A DNA stretch of 64,000 bases from Xanthobacteraceae bacterium (GCA_030037645.1 JASHQI010000186.1:16075-80074); one strand, 5' to 3'; shown: positions 41,489 through 50,864, counted from the stretch's first letter. Numbers and translations are program-made. Notes: generated by a model not told the origin, from the letters alone.

Positions 41489-43003
41489 TCAGCCGCTGAC
41501 CGCCGACAGGTAATTGACCAGGCTCATCTGCGCAAGCCTCGCCGTCACAGCCATCGACGCCGACAGGTCGTTTTGCAGCGTCAGGAGCTGCTCGCCAATG
41601 TCATTTTGGTTCACGCCGTCGATATTCTGCAGCATGTCCTGCAGCGTATTTTGAGTCTGCGTATTCATAGTGGCTGCGTTGGTGACGGTCGTCTGAGCGT
41701 TAGCGATGTTGGCCTCAATATCGCTGATCGTCTGTACGCCCGGTTGACCGCTTAGGTTTGCCGAGACTGCCTGACTGAGCGCCTGATAGCTTGCCTCGGC
41801 GTTCGAATCGCTCGCCGAATAGGTGGTCGCGGCCAGGGCAGCCACGTTGGCGACCAGCGAACTGATGGCCGGCTCGATCGCTTGCATGCCGTAGGAGACG
41901 GTCATGGAGGGGCCGACCTGGGCCGTCGCGGTCTGCAGCGCCGGCGTGCTACCGTTTTCTCCGGTGTACCAGAACACGGTATTCGCAGGCGTGCCGCTCA
42001 CCAAAGACGTTGCGGTGTCGTACGGCGGGCCTTCGACGATCTGCGGCGGGTCCGAGCTGAAAAAGTCGTTGGCCGCGGCAAGTGCCGAAGCGGCCGGCAG
42101 CGCGGTTTGCGCCAAATTGCTGATTGCGCTGGTCAGCGCAGTCTGAAGGTTTGCGGCGGTGTCTGCGGGCGTGGCGCCGATGGTGAACTGATTGGCGCTG
42201 GGGGAAGAAGCGGTCGTCGCTGTAAGCGTGATAGTTTGGCTTGAGCCGTCCGGAAGAGTGAGGTCGAACTGGATCGAGTCCCCGTTATTGGGATTGGAGG
42301 AGCCAAGATCGACCGAAATTGAAGGCGGTGAGCCGGAAGGACCGGACACCGTCGCTCCGGTCAAACTGGAACTCACGCTTGCGAGTTGGAAGCCGAACGG
42401 TGAGCCGTCCTGGCTGAGCGTGACGGTCGACGATCCGGTCCCGCCCACGCTGACGCTCAGGCGCCCAAGCCCATTGGAGCCTTCGTCAGCCTGCAACCGG
42501 TTCGCAATCACCTGCGTGAGGCCGGCCTGAGTAGCGGTGCCGTTCAGGATCGTATCGACGCTGGCAACGGAGGGTTGATCCGTCGCACTGCCGGAGAACA
42601 GATAATTGCCTCCGATCTGGGTGTTCAGCAAGGAAAGGATTTGATCGAGATAACTCGCAGCGGACTCTTGCGTCGCGGTCTGCCCGGTATTGTCGAGCGA
42701 AAATGCACCCTGCTGACTGATCGTCTGCTGGACCGAACTGCCGACACTGCCAAGTTGACTGAGCACCGATTGCGCGATGCCCAGCGTCGTGCCGAGGGCC
42801 GTCGTCGTGGTGCTGTAGCCATTGATGGCGGCAAGCTGTGCGTTCAGTTGCAGTGCAAGTCCCGCCTGCGACCCGAGGCCGGAATAGGTTGTGGCGGCTT
42901 CGCCGGTACTAAGCTCCTCACTGAGCGTATTGAGCTGATTGCTCATATTATTCTGCGCCAGCAGATTGGCCGCAGTAAGGGATCCGGGACCGGTGATGCT
43001 CAT
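41489..43003 (-). CDS. flgL: Hook-filament junction protein FlgL
   Basis: A 504-residue FlgL/HAP3. The N-terminal helix region (LLAQNNMSNQLNTLSEELSTGEAATTYSGLGSQAGLALQLNAQL), YLDQILSLLNTQIGGNYLFSG (the typical flagellin-family 'N...G.YLFSG') and the C-terminal ISDIEANIANAQTTVTNAATMNTQTQNTLQDMLQNIDGV are conserved. The large middle part with Ser/Thr-rich beta segments (about residues 175-350) makes it longer than the 300-350 residues typical of FlgL. It caps the hook-filament junction. Its ATG overlaps the flgK stop (TAATG). Confidence 0.92.
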   Translation of the reverse strand: MSITGPGSLTAANLLAQNNMSNQLNTLSEELSTGEAATTYSGLGSQAGLALQLNAQLAAINGYSTTTTALGTTLGIAQSVLSQLGSVGSSVQQTISQQGAFSLDNTGQTATQESAASYLDQILSLLNTQIGGNYLFSGSATDQPSVASVDTILNGTATQAGLTQVIANRLQADEGSNGLGRLSVSVGGTGSSTVTLSQDGSPFGFQLASVSSSLTGATVSGPSGSPPSISVDLGSSNPNNGDSIQFDLTLPDGSSQTITLTATTASSPSANQFTIGATPADTAANLQTALTSAISNLAQTALPAASALAAANDFFSSDPPQIVEGPPYDTATSLVSGTPANTVFWYTGENGSTPALQTATAQVGPSMTVSYGMQAIEPAISSLVANVAALAATTYSASDSNAEASYQALSQAVSANLSGQPGVQTISDIEANIANAQTTVTNAATMNTQTQNTLQDMLQNIDGVNQNDIGEQLLTLQNDLSASMAVTARLAQMSLVNYLSAVSG

Positions 43004-44862
43004 TACGAACCTACTTGCAGCAACGTGGCCATCAGCTCTTGGATTGTCGTCATCACCCGTGCATTGGCGCCATAGGCATTCTGCAACGCGATGAGGTTCG
43101 ACATTTCGGTGTCGATGTTGACGCCCGACTCATTGTCGAAGCGCTGTTGCAGCGCGCTCAAGACGGTATCCTGTCCCTGTTGCAGATTGGTGGCCGCAGT
43201 GGCCGCTTGGCCCTGCTGGCTGACCACTTGGCTCAAATAGTCCGTCAGCGTGCCGCTATAGGGCTCGGACGAGGTGCCTATTCCGGTGGTGGACGAATAG
43301 GTCAGCGAAGCATTGGTCATCTGGTTGAGAATGAAATTCGGCCGCGTCGAATCGCCCGAGGCGGTGCTGGAGGAGTAGGCGACCAGGCTGCCGGGCGAAG
43401 CGACGAGCGCGGGGTTGACTTCAATGGCGCCGGCAAGGCCCGTGGTCTGCGAACCGGCGGCGGTGATTGCGCCGGTAATTGGCTCGGTTCCGTCCGTGAA
43501 CAGCGAAAGCTGTGCGCTTCCGCTCGTGAGTGAAGTCACGGTTGCGGTCGCCGACAACGAATTGACGACATTGGAGCTGCCGTTGTTGAGCACCTGCAAC
43601 ACCGTCCCGGACGGATTGGAGAATTGCAGATTGGCCCCGAGCGCGGCATTGAGCTGCGCGACGACGGAACTCATGCCACCGGAAAAGTTGACGCCAATCT
43701 CCTGATTGGCCGAACTCGACGACGTGCTCTGCGGCAGCGTGCCGCCAGCGCCAAGTGATACGATAGTCACCGTCTGCGGCGACCCCGAACCATTGGTATA
43801 AGTGAGCTGGATCGTATTGCCCGGCAAAAGCGCGCCGACATCGACGCTGTATCCGGACTGCGAGCCGGACGTGACCGCCGTGCCGCTTGTGGTCTGGTTC
43901 GACAGCGCCTGCGACATCTGGTTCGCGAATTCGTCGAGCTGATCCTGCGCTTGCGGCAGGATGCTGTCGCGCATCTGCAGATAAGCGCCGATCTGACCCG
44001 ACTGGATGGCATCATCCGCAACAAGATCGGTGGTCGAGCCTCCTGGCGATGTCAGGGTGATCGTTCCGGCGCCGTCGTCGCTCGGATTGGCGCTCCACAG
44101 CGTTGTTGCCGAAAGCGTCCCGACGTTAGTGAAGCTGAGTTGCGATGCTTGTCCGGCAGCCACAAGTTGCTGGCCGGTCCCGGTAAAGATCGAAACCTGA
44201 TTTTGCGATCCCTGCAAGACGGTTACATTCATCAACTGACTGAGCTGCGTTATGTCCTGGTCGCGCTGGTCCTCAAGCGTCGCCGTGGTCGTGTCTGAAA
44301 CGTTGGTTGCTCCGAGTTGCTGGTTGATTTGAGCAATCTGCTGCAACGCGGTGTTCGCCGTCTGTACGTCACTGGCGATGCCCTGCTCGGCCTGCGTGCG
44401 CAACTGCTGGATGGAGGCGGTCATCGAATTGAGATTTTGCGCCACCGTCTGCGCGGCGCTGATGACGCTGCTCTGCGCGGAGTAAGAGCTTGGATTCGAC
44501 GCCAGTCCTTGCAGGGCCGTAGTGAAATCGTCGAAAATCGCATCGAAGGAAGTGGATGACCCCGGCGTGCCATAGATCTGCTGTAATTGCTGATAGAACT
44601 GTGCACTCAAATCCGCACTGGCGTCACCTGACGTTTCCGTCCACAATTGGCTCTGCAATAAGGTGTCGAGGTCGCGATTGATTCCGGTCGTGTCAACGCT
44701 TGTCCCGCCGTTGTTGTTGCCGCCGACTTCGACCTGATTGACGCTTTCATCGACGTAACCTGGCGTATTGGCGTTCGCCACATTCCCGGCGATGACCGAC
44801 AGGCTTTGCTGGGTCGCATTCACGCCGGCCAACGCGGCGGATAACGCCTGGGAAAGGCCCAT
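43003..44862 (-). CDS. flgK: Hook-filament junction protein FlgK
   Basis: A 619-residue FlgK/HAP1 with the rod/hook N-terminus MGLSQALSAALAGVNATQQSLSVIAGNVANANTPGYVDESV, the FlgK central helices (AQNLNSMTASIQQLRTQAEQGIASDVQTANTALQQIAQINQQL) and the C-terminal SGVNIDTEMSNLIALQNAYGANARVMTTIQELMATLL. It joins hook and filament. Located between flgE (53 bases upstream) and flgL (overlap). Confidence 0.96.
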   Translation of the reverse strand: MGLSQALSAALAGVNATQQSLSVIAGNVANANTPGYVDESVNQVEVGGNNNGGTSVDTTGINRDLDTLLQSQLWTETSGDASADLSAQFYQQLQQIYGTPGSSTSFDAIFDDFTTALQGLASNPSSYSAQSSVISAAQTVAQNLNSMTASIQQLRTQAEQGIASDVQTANTALQQIAQINQQLGATNVSDTTTATLEDQRDQDITQLSQLMNVTVLQGSQNQVSIFTGTGQQLVAAGQASQLSFTNVGTLSATTLWSANPSDDGAGTITLTSPGGSTTDLVADDAIQSGQIGAYLQMRDSILPQAQDQLDEFANQMSQALSNQTTSGTAVTSGSQSGYSVDVGALLPGNTIQLTYTNGSGSPQTVTIVSLGAGGTLPQSTSSSSANQEIGVNFSGGMSSVVAQLNAALGANLQFSNPSGTVLQVLNNGSSNVVNSLSATATVTSLTSGSAQLSLFTDGTEPITGAITAAGSQTTGLAGAIEVNPALVASPGSLVAYSSSTASGDSTRPNFILNQMTNASLTYSSTTGIGTSSEPYSGTLTDYLSQVVSQQGQAATAATNLQQGQDTVLSALQQRFDNESGVNIDTEMSNLIALQNAYGANARVMTTIQELMATLLQVGS

Positions 44863-44915
44863 TGCTCTCGCCGTCCGCGCGGCTCACCGGTTACGCCCCA
44901 AAGGGGCGCCAATCC

Positions 44916-46898
44916 TCACTGAAGGACCTGGAGCAAATTCTGAATCATCTGATCGGCGGTCTGCATGACGCGGGCATTGGCCGAGTAGGCTTGCTGCGCC
45001 ACGATCAATTGGCTGAACTGGGTGGCGATGTCGACGTTTGAAGACTCCAGCGAACTGCCCTCGATTGTGCCGGTGGCTCCGTATATAGGGTTACCCGACT
45101 CCGGCGTGGCGGCAAAAGCGTCGCCACTCAAGGCCTGCAAGGAATCCGCGCCGTTGAATGTCGCCAGCGTGATCTGCGCGAGTGGAATGGTTTGGCCGTT
45201 GGAAAACGTGCCGACTATTTCGTTATTGTTGCCGACAGACACCGATTGCAGCGATCCCGCGGCATAACCGTTCTGCTGGATTTCGCTGACCTGCGGCGTA
45301 CCGCTGGAATTTGCGAACTGCGTCAGCCCATTGGTGCCGAGATTGAGTTGTACGGTGCTCAACGTGTCGCCGTTGACGGTCAGCGCTGGCAGCGTCAGCG
45401 CCGTTGACGTCGGCTGAGTTAGCTGGCCGCTTGAATTGAAGATGAAATTGGTGCCGACATTCTGCCAAGCCGATTGCGTGCCTGTGGCGCTCGAATTGGT
45501 CTGGTAGAACAAATTCCATACGCTCTGGCCGTCACTATTACTGACTTGCGCCCAGCGGAATTGAATATTGACCGGATTGCCGTCGGCATCGTAGGCGGTG
45601 AGCGATCCGCCGGACGTCGATTGAGCGGTAAACGTGGATACATCGTTGCCGATCACCGTGCCGTTGCCGGGAGTCACCGTCGCATTCTGGATGCCGAAAG
45701 TTGACGGCGACGCTGTGCCGCCGATGGCGATCGAGGCGGTCGGGTCCGTCGCCAACAGCGTGATGTCGCCATTGGAGGTATTCACCGAGCCGATCACGCC
45801 GGTCAGGTTTTGAACGGCCGTCTGCAATTCGCCGAGCGTGGCAACGTCGCCTGCCGCGGAGCCGAAGGTGATCGTCTGCGCCGCGCCGCCGCCAACCGAA
45901 ACGGTGAGGGTTTTCCCGTTCAAGCCCTGCGTCAACAAATTGGTCGGCGCGAAAGAGGCGTTTCCAGTTCCAAAGCCGAGATCGGAGGCGTCGTCGGCGC
46001 CGCTGCCGCCCACCGTAACTTGAGCTGTATCGTTATTGCCGGTTAGCACTAAACTGCCGCCGCTGAGTGAGGCTGTCACCGCCGCGTTACCCGAGGCGCC
46101 GGAGTTGATTGCGTTGATCAGTTCGCCAACGGTGGTGCCCGCCGACGCCGTGAAGGTCGTCGTGTTGGTTCCGTCCCCGATTGAAATCGTGTCGCCGGTA
46201 CCAACTCCGAGCGACGAGAGCGTGGTCGCGTCCGTAAGATTGGTTACGGTCCCAGTCCCGACCGCTGCCGCATCCGGCTGGAGGGTCGCGCCGGTGCCGA
46301 TAATTTCCGCCCCGGCTATCGGACTGTTGGAATAGTCGGATGTATCGATCAGCCCCGAAGTTGGCGTGCTTGGCAGGTTGGCCTGATAGCTTATTGCGGT
46401 CGTCGCCTGCGCCGGCACAAAATTGTTGTTGAACTGCAAAACCTGAGGAACGCTGCCTTCGGGATTGCCGGTGGTCGCATTGACCGGAATTCCCATGAGA
46501 TAATATCCGGCGCCGTTGACAAGGTATCCCTGCGAGTCGAGCTGGAAATCGCCGGCCTGGGTGTAATCGTCGATGCCGGAAAAGACCGGCTGATTATCGC
46601 TGACCCCGGTCGGTTGCGCCACCACGAAAAAGCCCGAGCCATTGATGGCCATGTCGGTCGAAACCGACGTGCTCTGAATCGAGCCCTGCACCGTGTTCGT
46701 CGCGACCGAAGAAGCGGTTACGCCGCCGGCGATCTGTTCTCCCACAGCAGCCTGCGCGACGAGATCCTGAAAGCTGGTGTCGGTTTCCTTGTAGCCGGTG
46801 GTCTGAGAGTTGGCGATGTTGCCCGATATGTTTTGCAGCGCAAACGACTGTGCCTGCAGACCAGCCACCGCGGTGGTCAATGCATCGAAGATACCCAT
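44916..46898 (-). CDS. flgE: Flagellar hook protein FlgE
   Basis: A 660-residue hook protein. N-terminus: IFDALTTAVAGLQAQSFALQNISGNIANSQTTGYK; C-terminus: GSSLESSNVDIATQFSQLIVAQQAYSANARVMQTADQMIQNLL; both are hook-specific. Between about residues 220 and 320 there is an extra domain of Flagellin_IN type (SSLGVGTGDTISIGDG, GTTVGELINAINSG, VTASLSGGSLVLTGNNDTAQVTVGGSG) which is closely similar to the centre of the serine-rich protein at 36157. The length is well above the 400 residues of enterobacterial FlgE. ATG 46898 has GGAGA upstream. First gene of flgE-flgK-flgL, read from a sigma-54 promoter. Confidence 0.95.
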   Translation of the reverse strand: MGIFDALTTAVAGLQAQSFALQNISGNIANSQTTGYKETDTSFQDLVAQAAVGEQIAGGVTASSVATNTVQGSIQSTSVSTDMAINGSGFFVVAQPTGVSDNQPVFSGIDDYTQAGDFQLDSQGYLVNGAGYYLMGIPVNATTGNPEGSVPQVLQFNNNFVPAQATTAISYQANLPSTPTSGLIDTSDYSNSPIAGAEIIGTGATLQPDAAAVGTGTVTNLTDATTLSSLGVGTGDTISIGDGTNTTTFTASAGTTVGELINAINSGASGNAAVTASLSGGSLVLTGNNDTAQVTVGGSGADDASDLGFGTGNASFAPTNLLTQGLNGKTLTVSVGGGAAQTITFGSAAGDVATLGELQTAVQNLTGVIGSVNTSNGDITLLATDPTASIAIGGTASPSTFGIQNATVTPGNGTVIGNDVSTFTAQSTSGGSLTAYDADGNPVNIQFRWAQVSNSDGQSVWNLFYQTNSSATGTQSAWQNVGTNFIFNSSGQLTQPTSTALTLPALTVNGDTLSTVQLNLGTNGLTQFANSSGTPQVSEIQQNGYAAGSLQSVSVGNNNEIVGTFSNGQTIPLAQITLATFNGADSLQALSGDAFAATPESGNPIYGATGTIEGSSLESSNVDIATQFSQLIVAQQAYSANARVMQTADQMIQNLLQVLQ

Positions 46899-46969
46899 GA
46901 CAATGTCTCCAACTCGATCTCAACAACACCGGCGGGCCAACCGGGCGTAGCCGTCTCGCGCAATCATGC

Positions 46970-46985
46970 AGCAAGGCGCGTGCCA
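46970..46985 (-). promoter_or_regulatory. Sigma-54 promoter of flgE-flgK-flgL
   Basis: The leftward strand reads TGGCACGCGCCTTGCT, a full match to TGGCACG-N4-TTGCW. Transcription should start near 46960, about 62 bases before the flgE ATG. The remaining gap up to 47192 also serves the divergent moxR-like gene; activator sites were not identified. Confidence 0.88.
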
Positions 46986-47192
46986 TCATCTTTATCTTGT
47001 CATTTCAATGACTTGCCAGAATGGCGGCCACCGGCTCTGGTACGGTTGTGCCGGCCTGCGGGGCAAAAATTGCCGGCTCGCGCGATCCACCTTTGTATGA
47101 CCCGAGAGCCAACCGAACGGCGCGACGCACGCCTTGAGAACGACGCGTTGAGGGTGTTGTAATCCACTTGTAAATCAGCTGAGCGGACCACC

Positions 47193-48038
47193 ATGCGCTT
47201 CGAAGGCACGAGCGCCTACGTTGCCACCGACGACCTTAAAGTCGCCGTCAATGCGGCCATCGCACTCGAGCGTCCGTTGCTGGTCAAAGGCGAGCCGGGC
47301 ACCGGCAAGACGGTGCTCGCGATCGAGATCGCCAAGGCACTCGGCGCGCCGTTGATCGAGTGGCACATCAAGTCGACCACCAAGGCACTGCAAGGTCTCT
47401 ACGAATACGACGCCGTGACGCGGCTGCGCGACAGCCAATTGGGCGACGCGCGCGTCAAGGACATTCGCAACTACATCAAGCGCGGCAAGCTGTGGGACGC
47501 TTTCATTGCCGACGAGCGGCCCGTGCTGCTCATCGACGAGATCGACAAGGCCGACATCGAGTTTCCGAACGACCTGTTGCAAGAACTCGATCGCATGGAG
47601 TTCTTCGTCTACGAAACGGGAGAAACGATCCATGCGCGGCGCCGGCCGATCGTCGTCATCACGTCCAACAATGAGAAGGAGCTGCCCGATGCGTTTTTGC
47701 GCCGTTGCTTCTTCCATTACATCCGTTTCCCCGACCCCGATACGATGCGCGCGATCGTCGAGGTGCACTTTCCCGGCATCAAGCATCGGCTGGTCGCCGA
47801 AGCGCTAAAGTTGTTCTACGAGATTCGCGACGTTCCCGGCATGAAAAAGAAACCGTCGACCTCGGAACTACTCGATTGGCTGAAACTGCTGATGGTCGAA
47901 GACATATCCGTAGAAACCTTGCGCGAGCGCGATCCGAAAAAATTGATCCCGCCACTGCACGGCGCGCTGATCAAGAATGAGCAGGATGTTCACCTGTTCG
48001 AACGCCTCGCATTCATGGCAAGAAGAGAAGGCCGCTGA
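47193..48038 (+). CDS. MoxR-family AAA+ ATPase
   Basis: A 281-residue ATPase. Walker A is GEPGTGKT (residues about 33-40), Walker B PVLLIDEIDKAD, sensor 1 VITSNN, and the arginine finger region is DAFLRRCFFHYIRFPD. These are MoxR motifs. MoxR ATPases usually work with a von Willebrand factor A protein (CoxE type) encoded next door, to activate metal enzymes or envelope complexes. Here the next gene downstream is on the other strand and not a vWA protein, so the partner is elsewhere. ATG 47193. Confidence 0.9.
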   Translation: MRFEGTSAYVATDDLKVAVNAAIALERPLLVKGEPGTGKTVLAIEIAKALGAPLIEWHIKSTTKALQGLYEYDAVTRLRDSQLGDARVKDIRNYIKRGKLWDAFIADERPVLLIDEIDKADIEFPNDLLQELDRMEFFVYETGETIHARRRPIVVITSNNEKELPDAFLRRCFFHYIRFPDPDTMRAIVEVHFPGIKHRLVAEALKLFYEIRDVPGMKKKPSTSELLDWLKLLMVEDISVETLRERDPKKLIPPLHGALIKNEQDVHLFERLAFMARREGR

Positions 48039-48070
48039 AAGACAGCTTGCTTGGGATTCGGCGATTCGCC

Positions 48071-48122
48071 TAGAGCATGATCCCAGAAAGTGGGAACCGG
48101 TTTTCGGAAAAGATCATGCTCG
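48071..48122. repeat. REP-like palindrome (tagagcatgatccc family)
   Basis: AGAGCATGATC at 48072 and GATCATGCTC ending at 48121 are inverted arms around CCAGAAAGTGGGAACCGG. Same family as 1792-1866. Confidence 0.85.
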
Positions 48123-48132
48123 ATCAAAATGC

Positions 48133-48173
48133 TAGAGCCCGGTTTTGATTCCATCAAAACCGAAAGGGCTCTA
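48133..48173. repeat. Long hairpin next to the REP element
   Basis: TAGAGCCC-GGTTTTGAT (48133-48149) pairs with ATCAAAACC-GAAA-GGGCTCTA (48153-48173). It contains the stop codon of the leftward FAD oxidoreductase and may serve as the terminator between the convergent genes. Confidence 0.75.
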
Positions 48174-49772
48174 AGCCTTCGCTCCTTCGCTTCTCCGGCG
48201 TCTGGGACGTCGCGATGAAGGCGCCGACGGCTGCGGTGGCGCCGTCCCACCCTCTCCGGACGGCGACGGAACAATGGATTCGGGCTCGGGCGTAGAGTCT
48301 TTCATGACCGGAGTTTCGGGCATCGGCGCCGCCGGCATCATCGGGTTGGCCGTCGTTGCCTGCTCGTCGGCCATCGATTGTTGGTCCAGGCCCGCCTCTC
48401 GCAACAATTGCGCTTCGAGCCCTTGTCGATGCGCCACTTCGCGGGCACGGGCGCGGCGTTGCTCCATAGCATCGCGCAGCCGCTTGATCCAAACGCGCGA
48501 TTGCGCAAAGGCGCGACCGAAAATCCAGCCGGCCCAAACCAATTCGAACGGCGTGAATTGTCGCCAAGTTTGATCGCCGTCGACGATCGCGCGTGCCACA
48601 AGATTACCAGCCATCGCGGTGGTGTTAAGACCGTGGCCGCCGAAGCCACTGGCGAGCCAGAGCCCGGGGCCGAGCTCGCCGATCTGCGGCATCCGATGCA
48701 CCGTAATGCCCAGTGTGCCTGACCAGGCATAGTCGACCGGCACGTCGCCGAGCTGCGGATAGGTCTTCTTGATGTCGGACCTCAGCGCACGCACATAGCG
48801 ACGGGGATTGCGGACCCAAGCCGTCGAGCGGCCCGACAGCATCAACCGGTCGCCGCCGACGATGCGGTAGTGATTGTCGGCGAGATCGGTGTCACTGACG
48901 GCCCCTCGATAACCCACCGCTTCGACCAGACGCGGCCCGAGTGGAGCGGTCGTGATCACATAGGTCGTGATCGGCAGAATGGTCGATCCGAGTTGCGGCA
49001 CGAGCGACCCGATCTGCACATTTCCGCAAAGCACAACATGATTGGCTCGCAGTCGCGCGCGGGGCGTGACAATGCGCTTGCGCACGCCGGCCGGATCGAT
49101 GGACAGCGCCGGGGTGTTCTCGAAAATGCGCGCGCCGTCATTTTCCGCTGCTGCGGCCAGCGCCAGCGCATAATTCAACGGGTGGATGGTGATCGCCCGC
49201 AGATAGTGGATGGCGCTGAAGTAGCGTTGGCTGTGCAGGACCGCGCGCACACGCTCGGTCGGCCAACTTTCGACCTCGCAGCCCAATTCGGCGATCAGTC
49301 CGGCGTAGCGCAGAAATTCATCGTCATTGTCGATCTTGGACACGTAGAGCCAGCCGGGCTGCGGATCGATACCGGCCGCTCGGTCGGCGGTGACGGAGTT
49401 GCGCACATAATCAAGGCCGGCCTCCGACAGCGCCCACAATGATCGGGCGCGCTCGAAACCGATCCGGCCGATCAAATTGTCGGCATCGGCGCCAAATCCC
49501 GGAAGAACAAAGCCGGTATTACGTCCCGAAGCATTCGCGGCGAGCCGGCCCGCCTCCAAAAGCACGACGGACCAGCCGGCCCGCGCCACCTCGCGGGCAG
49601 TCGTAAGGCCGGCGAGCCCACCGCCAATAACGCAGACATCGGCGTCGAGGTCGACCATGAGCCGCGGCCGCCTCGGTGCGTCGACCATCGTAGCGGCGTA
49701 CCAACTCTGGCCATAGGCTGTAATATCGTCGGCGTTTTTCATCGTGCCATGACGCGGTTTGCGACCGCGCAT
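48171..49772 (-). CDS. FAD-dependent oxidoreductase (DAO / PuuB-like family)
   Basis: A 533-residue protein. The dinucleotide-binding site DADVCVIGGGLAGLTTAREVARAGWSVVLLEAG is at about residue 45; the second FAD region is GITVHRMPQIGELGPGLWLASGFGGHGLNTTAMAGNLVA. Together with ASGRNTGFVLPGF this fits the DAO family branch of gamma-glutamylputrescine oxidase and relatives, which oxidise amines. The last 80 residues are an unusual Pro/Glu/Ser/Arg-rich tail (ending SSRRPRRRRSEGAKA), possibly disordered. ATG 49772 is favoured by AGGAG seven bases upstream. The gene is divergent from the SixA-like gene. Confidence 0.85.
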   Translation of the reverse strand: MRGRKPRHGTMKNADDITAYGQSWYAATMVDAPRRPRLMVDLDADVCVIGGGLAGLTTAREVARAGWSVVLLEAGRLAANASGRNTGFVLPGFGADADNLIGRIGFERARSLWALSEAGLDYVRNSVTADRAAGIDPQPGWLYVSKIDNDDEFLRYAGLIAELGCEVESWPTERVRAVLHSQRYFSAIHYLRAITIHPLNYALALAAAAENDGARIFENTPALSIDPAGVRKRIVTPRARLRANHVVLCGNVQIGSLVPQLGSTILPITTYVITTAPLGPRLVEAVGYRGAVSDTDLADNHYRIVGGDRLMLSGRSTAWVRNPRRYVRALRSDIKKTYPQLGDVPVDYAWSGTLGITVHRMPQIGELGPGLWLASGFGGHGLNTTAMAGNLVARAIVDGDQTWRQFTPFELVWAGWIFGRAFAQSRVWIKRLRDAMEQRRARAREVAHRQGLEAQLLREAGLDQQSMADEQATTANPMMPAAPMPETPVMKDSTPEPESIVPSPSGEGGTAPPQPSAPSSRRPRRRRSEGAKA

Positions 49773-49810
49773 GCTAAACTCCTGAAGCCAATAAAGCGAC
49801 ATCACGGCCA

Positions 49811-50335
49811 ATGCGTCGTCTGATGCTACTGCGCCACGCCAAGACCGAACGGGCCGAACCCGGTGAGCCCGATCGCGACCGCAAGCTCACCAGACGCGGC
49901 CGCGACGATGCTCCGGCCGTCGGCGCCTATATGGCCCATCACGGCCTCGTCCCGGATCTCGCCGTGGTTTCGCCGGCGCGGCGCGCCCAAGAGACCTGGA
50001 CGCTTGTTGCCGCCGCCTTTGCCAAAAGTCCGCGGCTCGTCAACGACGAGCGCATCTATAATGCCAATCCCGAAAAGCTCATCGCCGTCATCGGCGAAAT
50101 GCGCAAGGCGCATTTGCTCCTTGTCGTTGGCCATAATCCGAGCTTGCATGACCTCGCCACGCAATTAATTGCTTCGGGGAACGCCAAGGCGCGCGAGCGG
50201 ATCGCAGAAAAACTGCCGACGTCCGGCCTTGTCGTTATCGATTTCGCCTTTGACGACTGGTCGCTTTTGCACCCGCAAGCGGGCCGCTTGGAGCGTTTCG
50301 TTTCGCCCCGGCTGATTGCCAGTGCGACAGATTGA
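49811..50335 (+). CDS. SixA-like histidine phosphatase
   Basis: A 174-residue protein of the histidine-phosphatase (phosphoglycerate-mutase-like) superfamily. The catalytic RHAK in LMLLRHAKTERAEPGE and the second histidine in LLVVGHNPSLHDLA are present, with SPARRAQETW as the arginine motif. Small proteins like SixA remove phosphate from phosphohistidine. Target unknown. The ATG at 49811 lies 38 bases from the divergent oxidoreductase start. Confidence 0.9.
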   Translation: MRRLMLLRHAKTERAEPGEPDRDRKLTRRGRDDAPAVGAYMAHHGLVPDLAVVSPARRAQETWTLVAAAFAKSPRLVNDERIYNANPEKLIAVIGEMRKAHLLLVVGHNPSLHDLATQLIASGNAKARERIAEKLPTSGLVVIDFAFDDWSLLHPQAGRLERFVSPRLIASATD

Positions 50336-50416
50336 GGTGTTCGAAGGCCGCCGTACATTTCGCTTCATCGGTGTGGCAGACTGTTGGGATGGCTTGCAGA
50401 AATGAGAGACTAAGCC

Positions 50417-50851
50417 ATGTATAGACGCATTCTCGTGCCGATCGACCTTACCGATGTCGAGCTTGCCAAGCCCGCGATTGCGACGGCGGTGATGATGGCA
50501 AAAGAGTCGAATGGCTCGATCCGTCTGATCAATGTGCTGCCGATGACGCCGGTGATGCTCGCCGAATACGTGCCGCCCGATTTCGAGGCGCAGCAGCGCG
50601 CTTCCGCCGAAGAAGCAATTGCAATCGTCGCCAAGGAGACCGGCCTCGAACCGGGAAGGGTTTCGACCGTCGTGCGGCAGGGCACCATCGATCGTGAAAT
50701 ACTCGACGAGGCGAAGTCGACTGCGGCCGACCTCATCGTCATGAGCTCGCATCGCACCGGCATGCGCACCTATTTTCTGGGCTCCAATGCCGGCCACGTC
50801 GTGCGCTATGCGAGCTGCTCGGTTCTGGTCGTACGCCAGCAGTCGGGTTAG
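50417..50851 (+). CDS. Universal stress protein (UspA family)
   Basis: A 144-residue protein beginning MYRRILVPIDLTDVELAKPAI, with the C-terminal ATP-binding motif ADLIVMSSHRTGMRTYFLGSNAGHVVRYASCSVLVVR (G-2x-G-9x-G pattern). Single-domain UspA-type proteins bind ATP and accumulate in stress. It follows the SixA-like gene in the same direction after 81 bases and faces the Bug-type gene. Confidence 0.92.
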   Translation: MYRRILVPIDLTDVELAKPAIATAVMMAKESNGSIRLINVLPMTPVMLAEYVPPDFEAQQRASAEEAIAIVAKETGLEPGRVSTVVRQGTIDREILDEAKSTAADLIVMSSHRTGMRTYFLGSNAGHVVRYASCSVLVVRQQSG

Positions 50852-50864
50852 CAGCCAGCACGCG

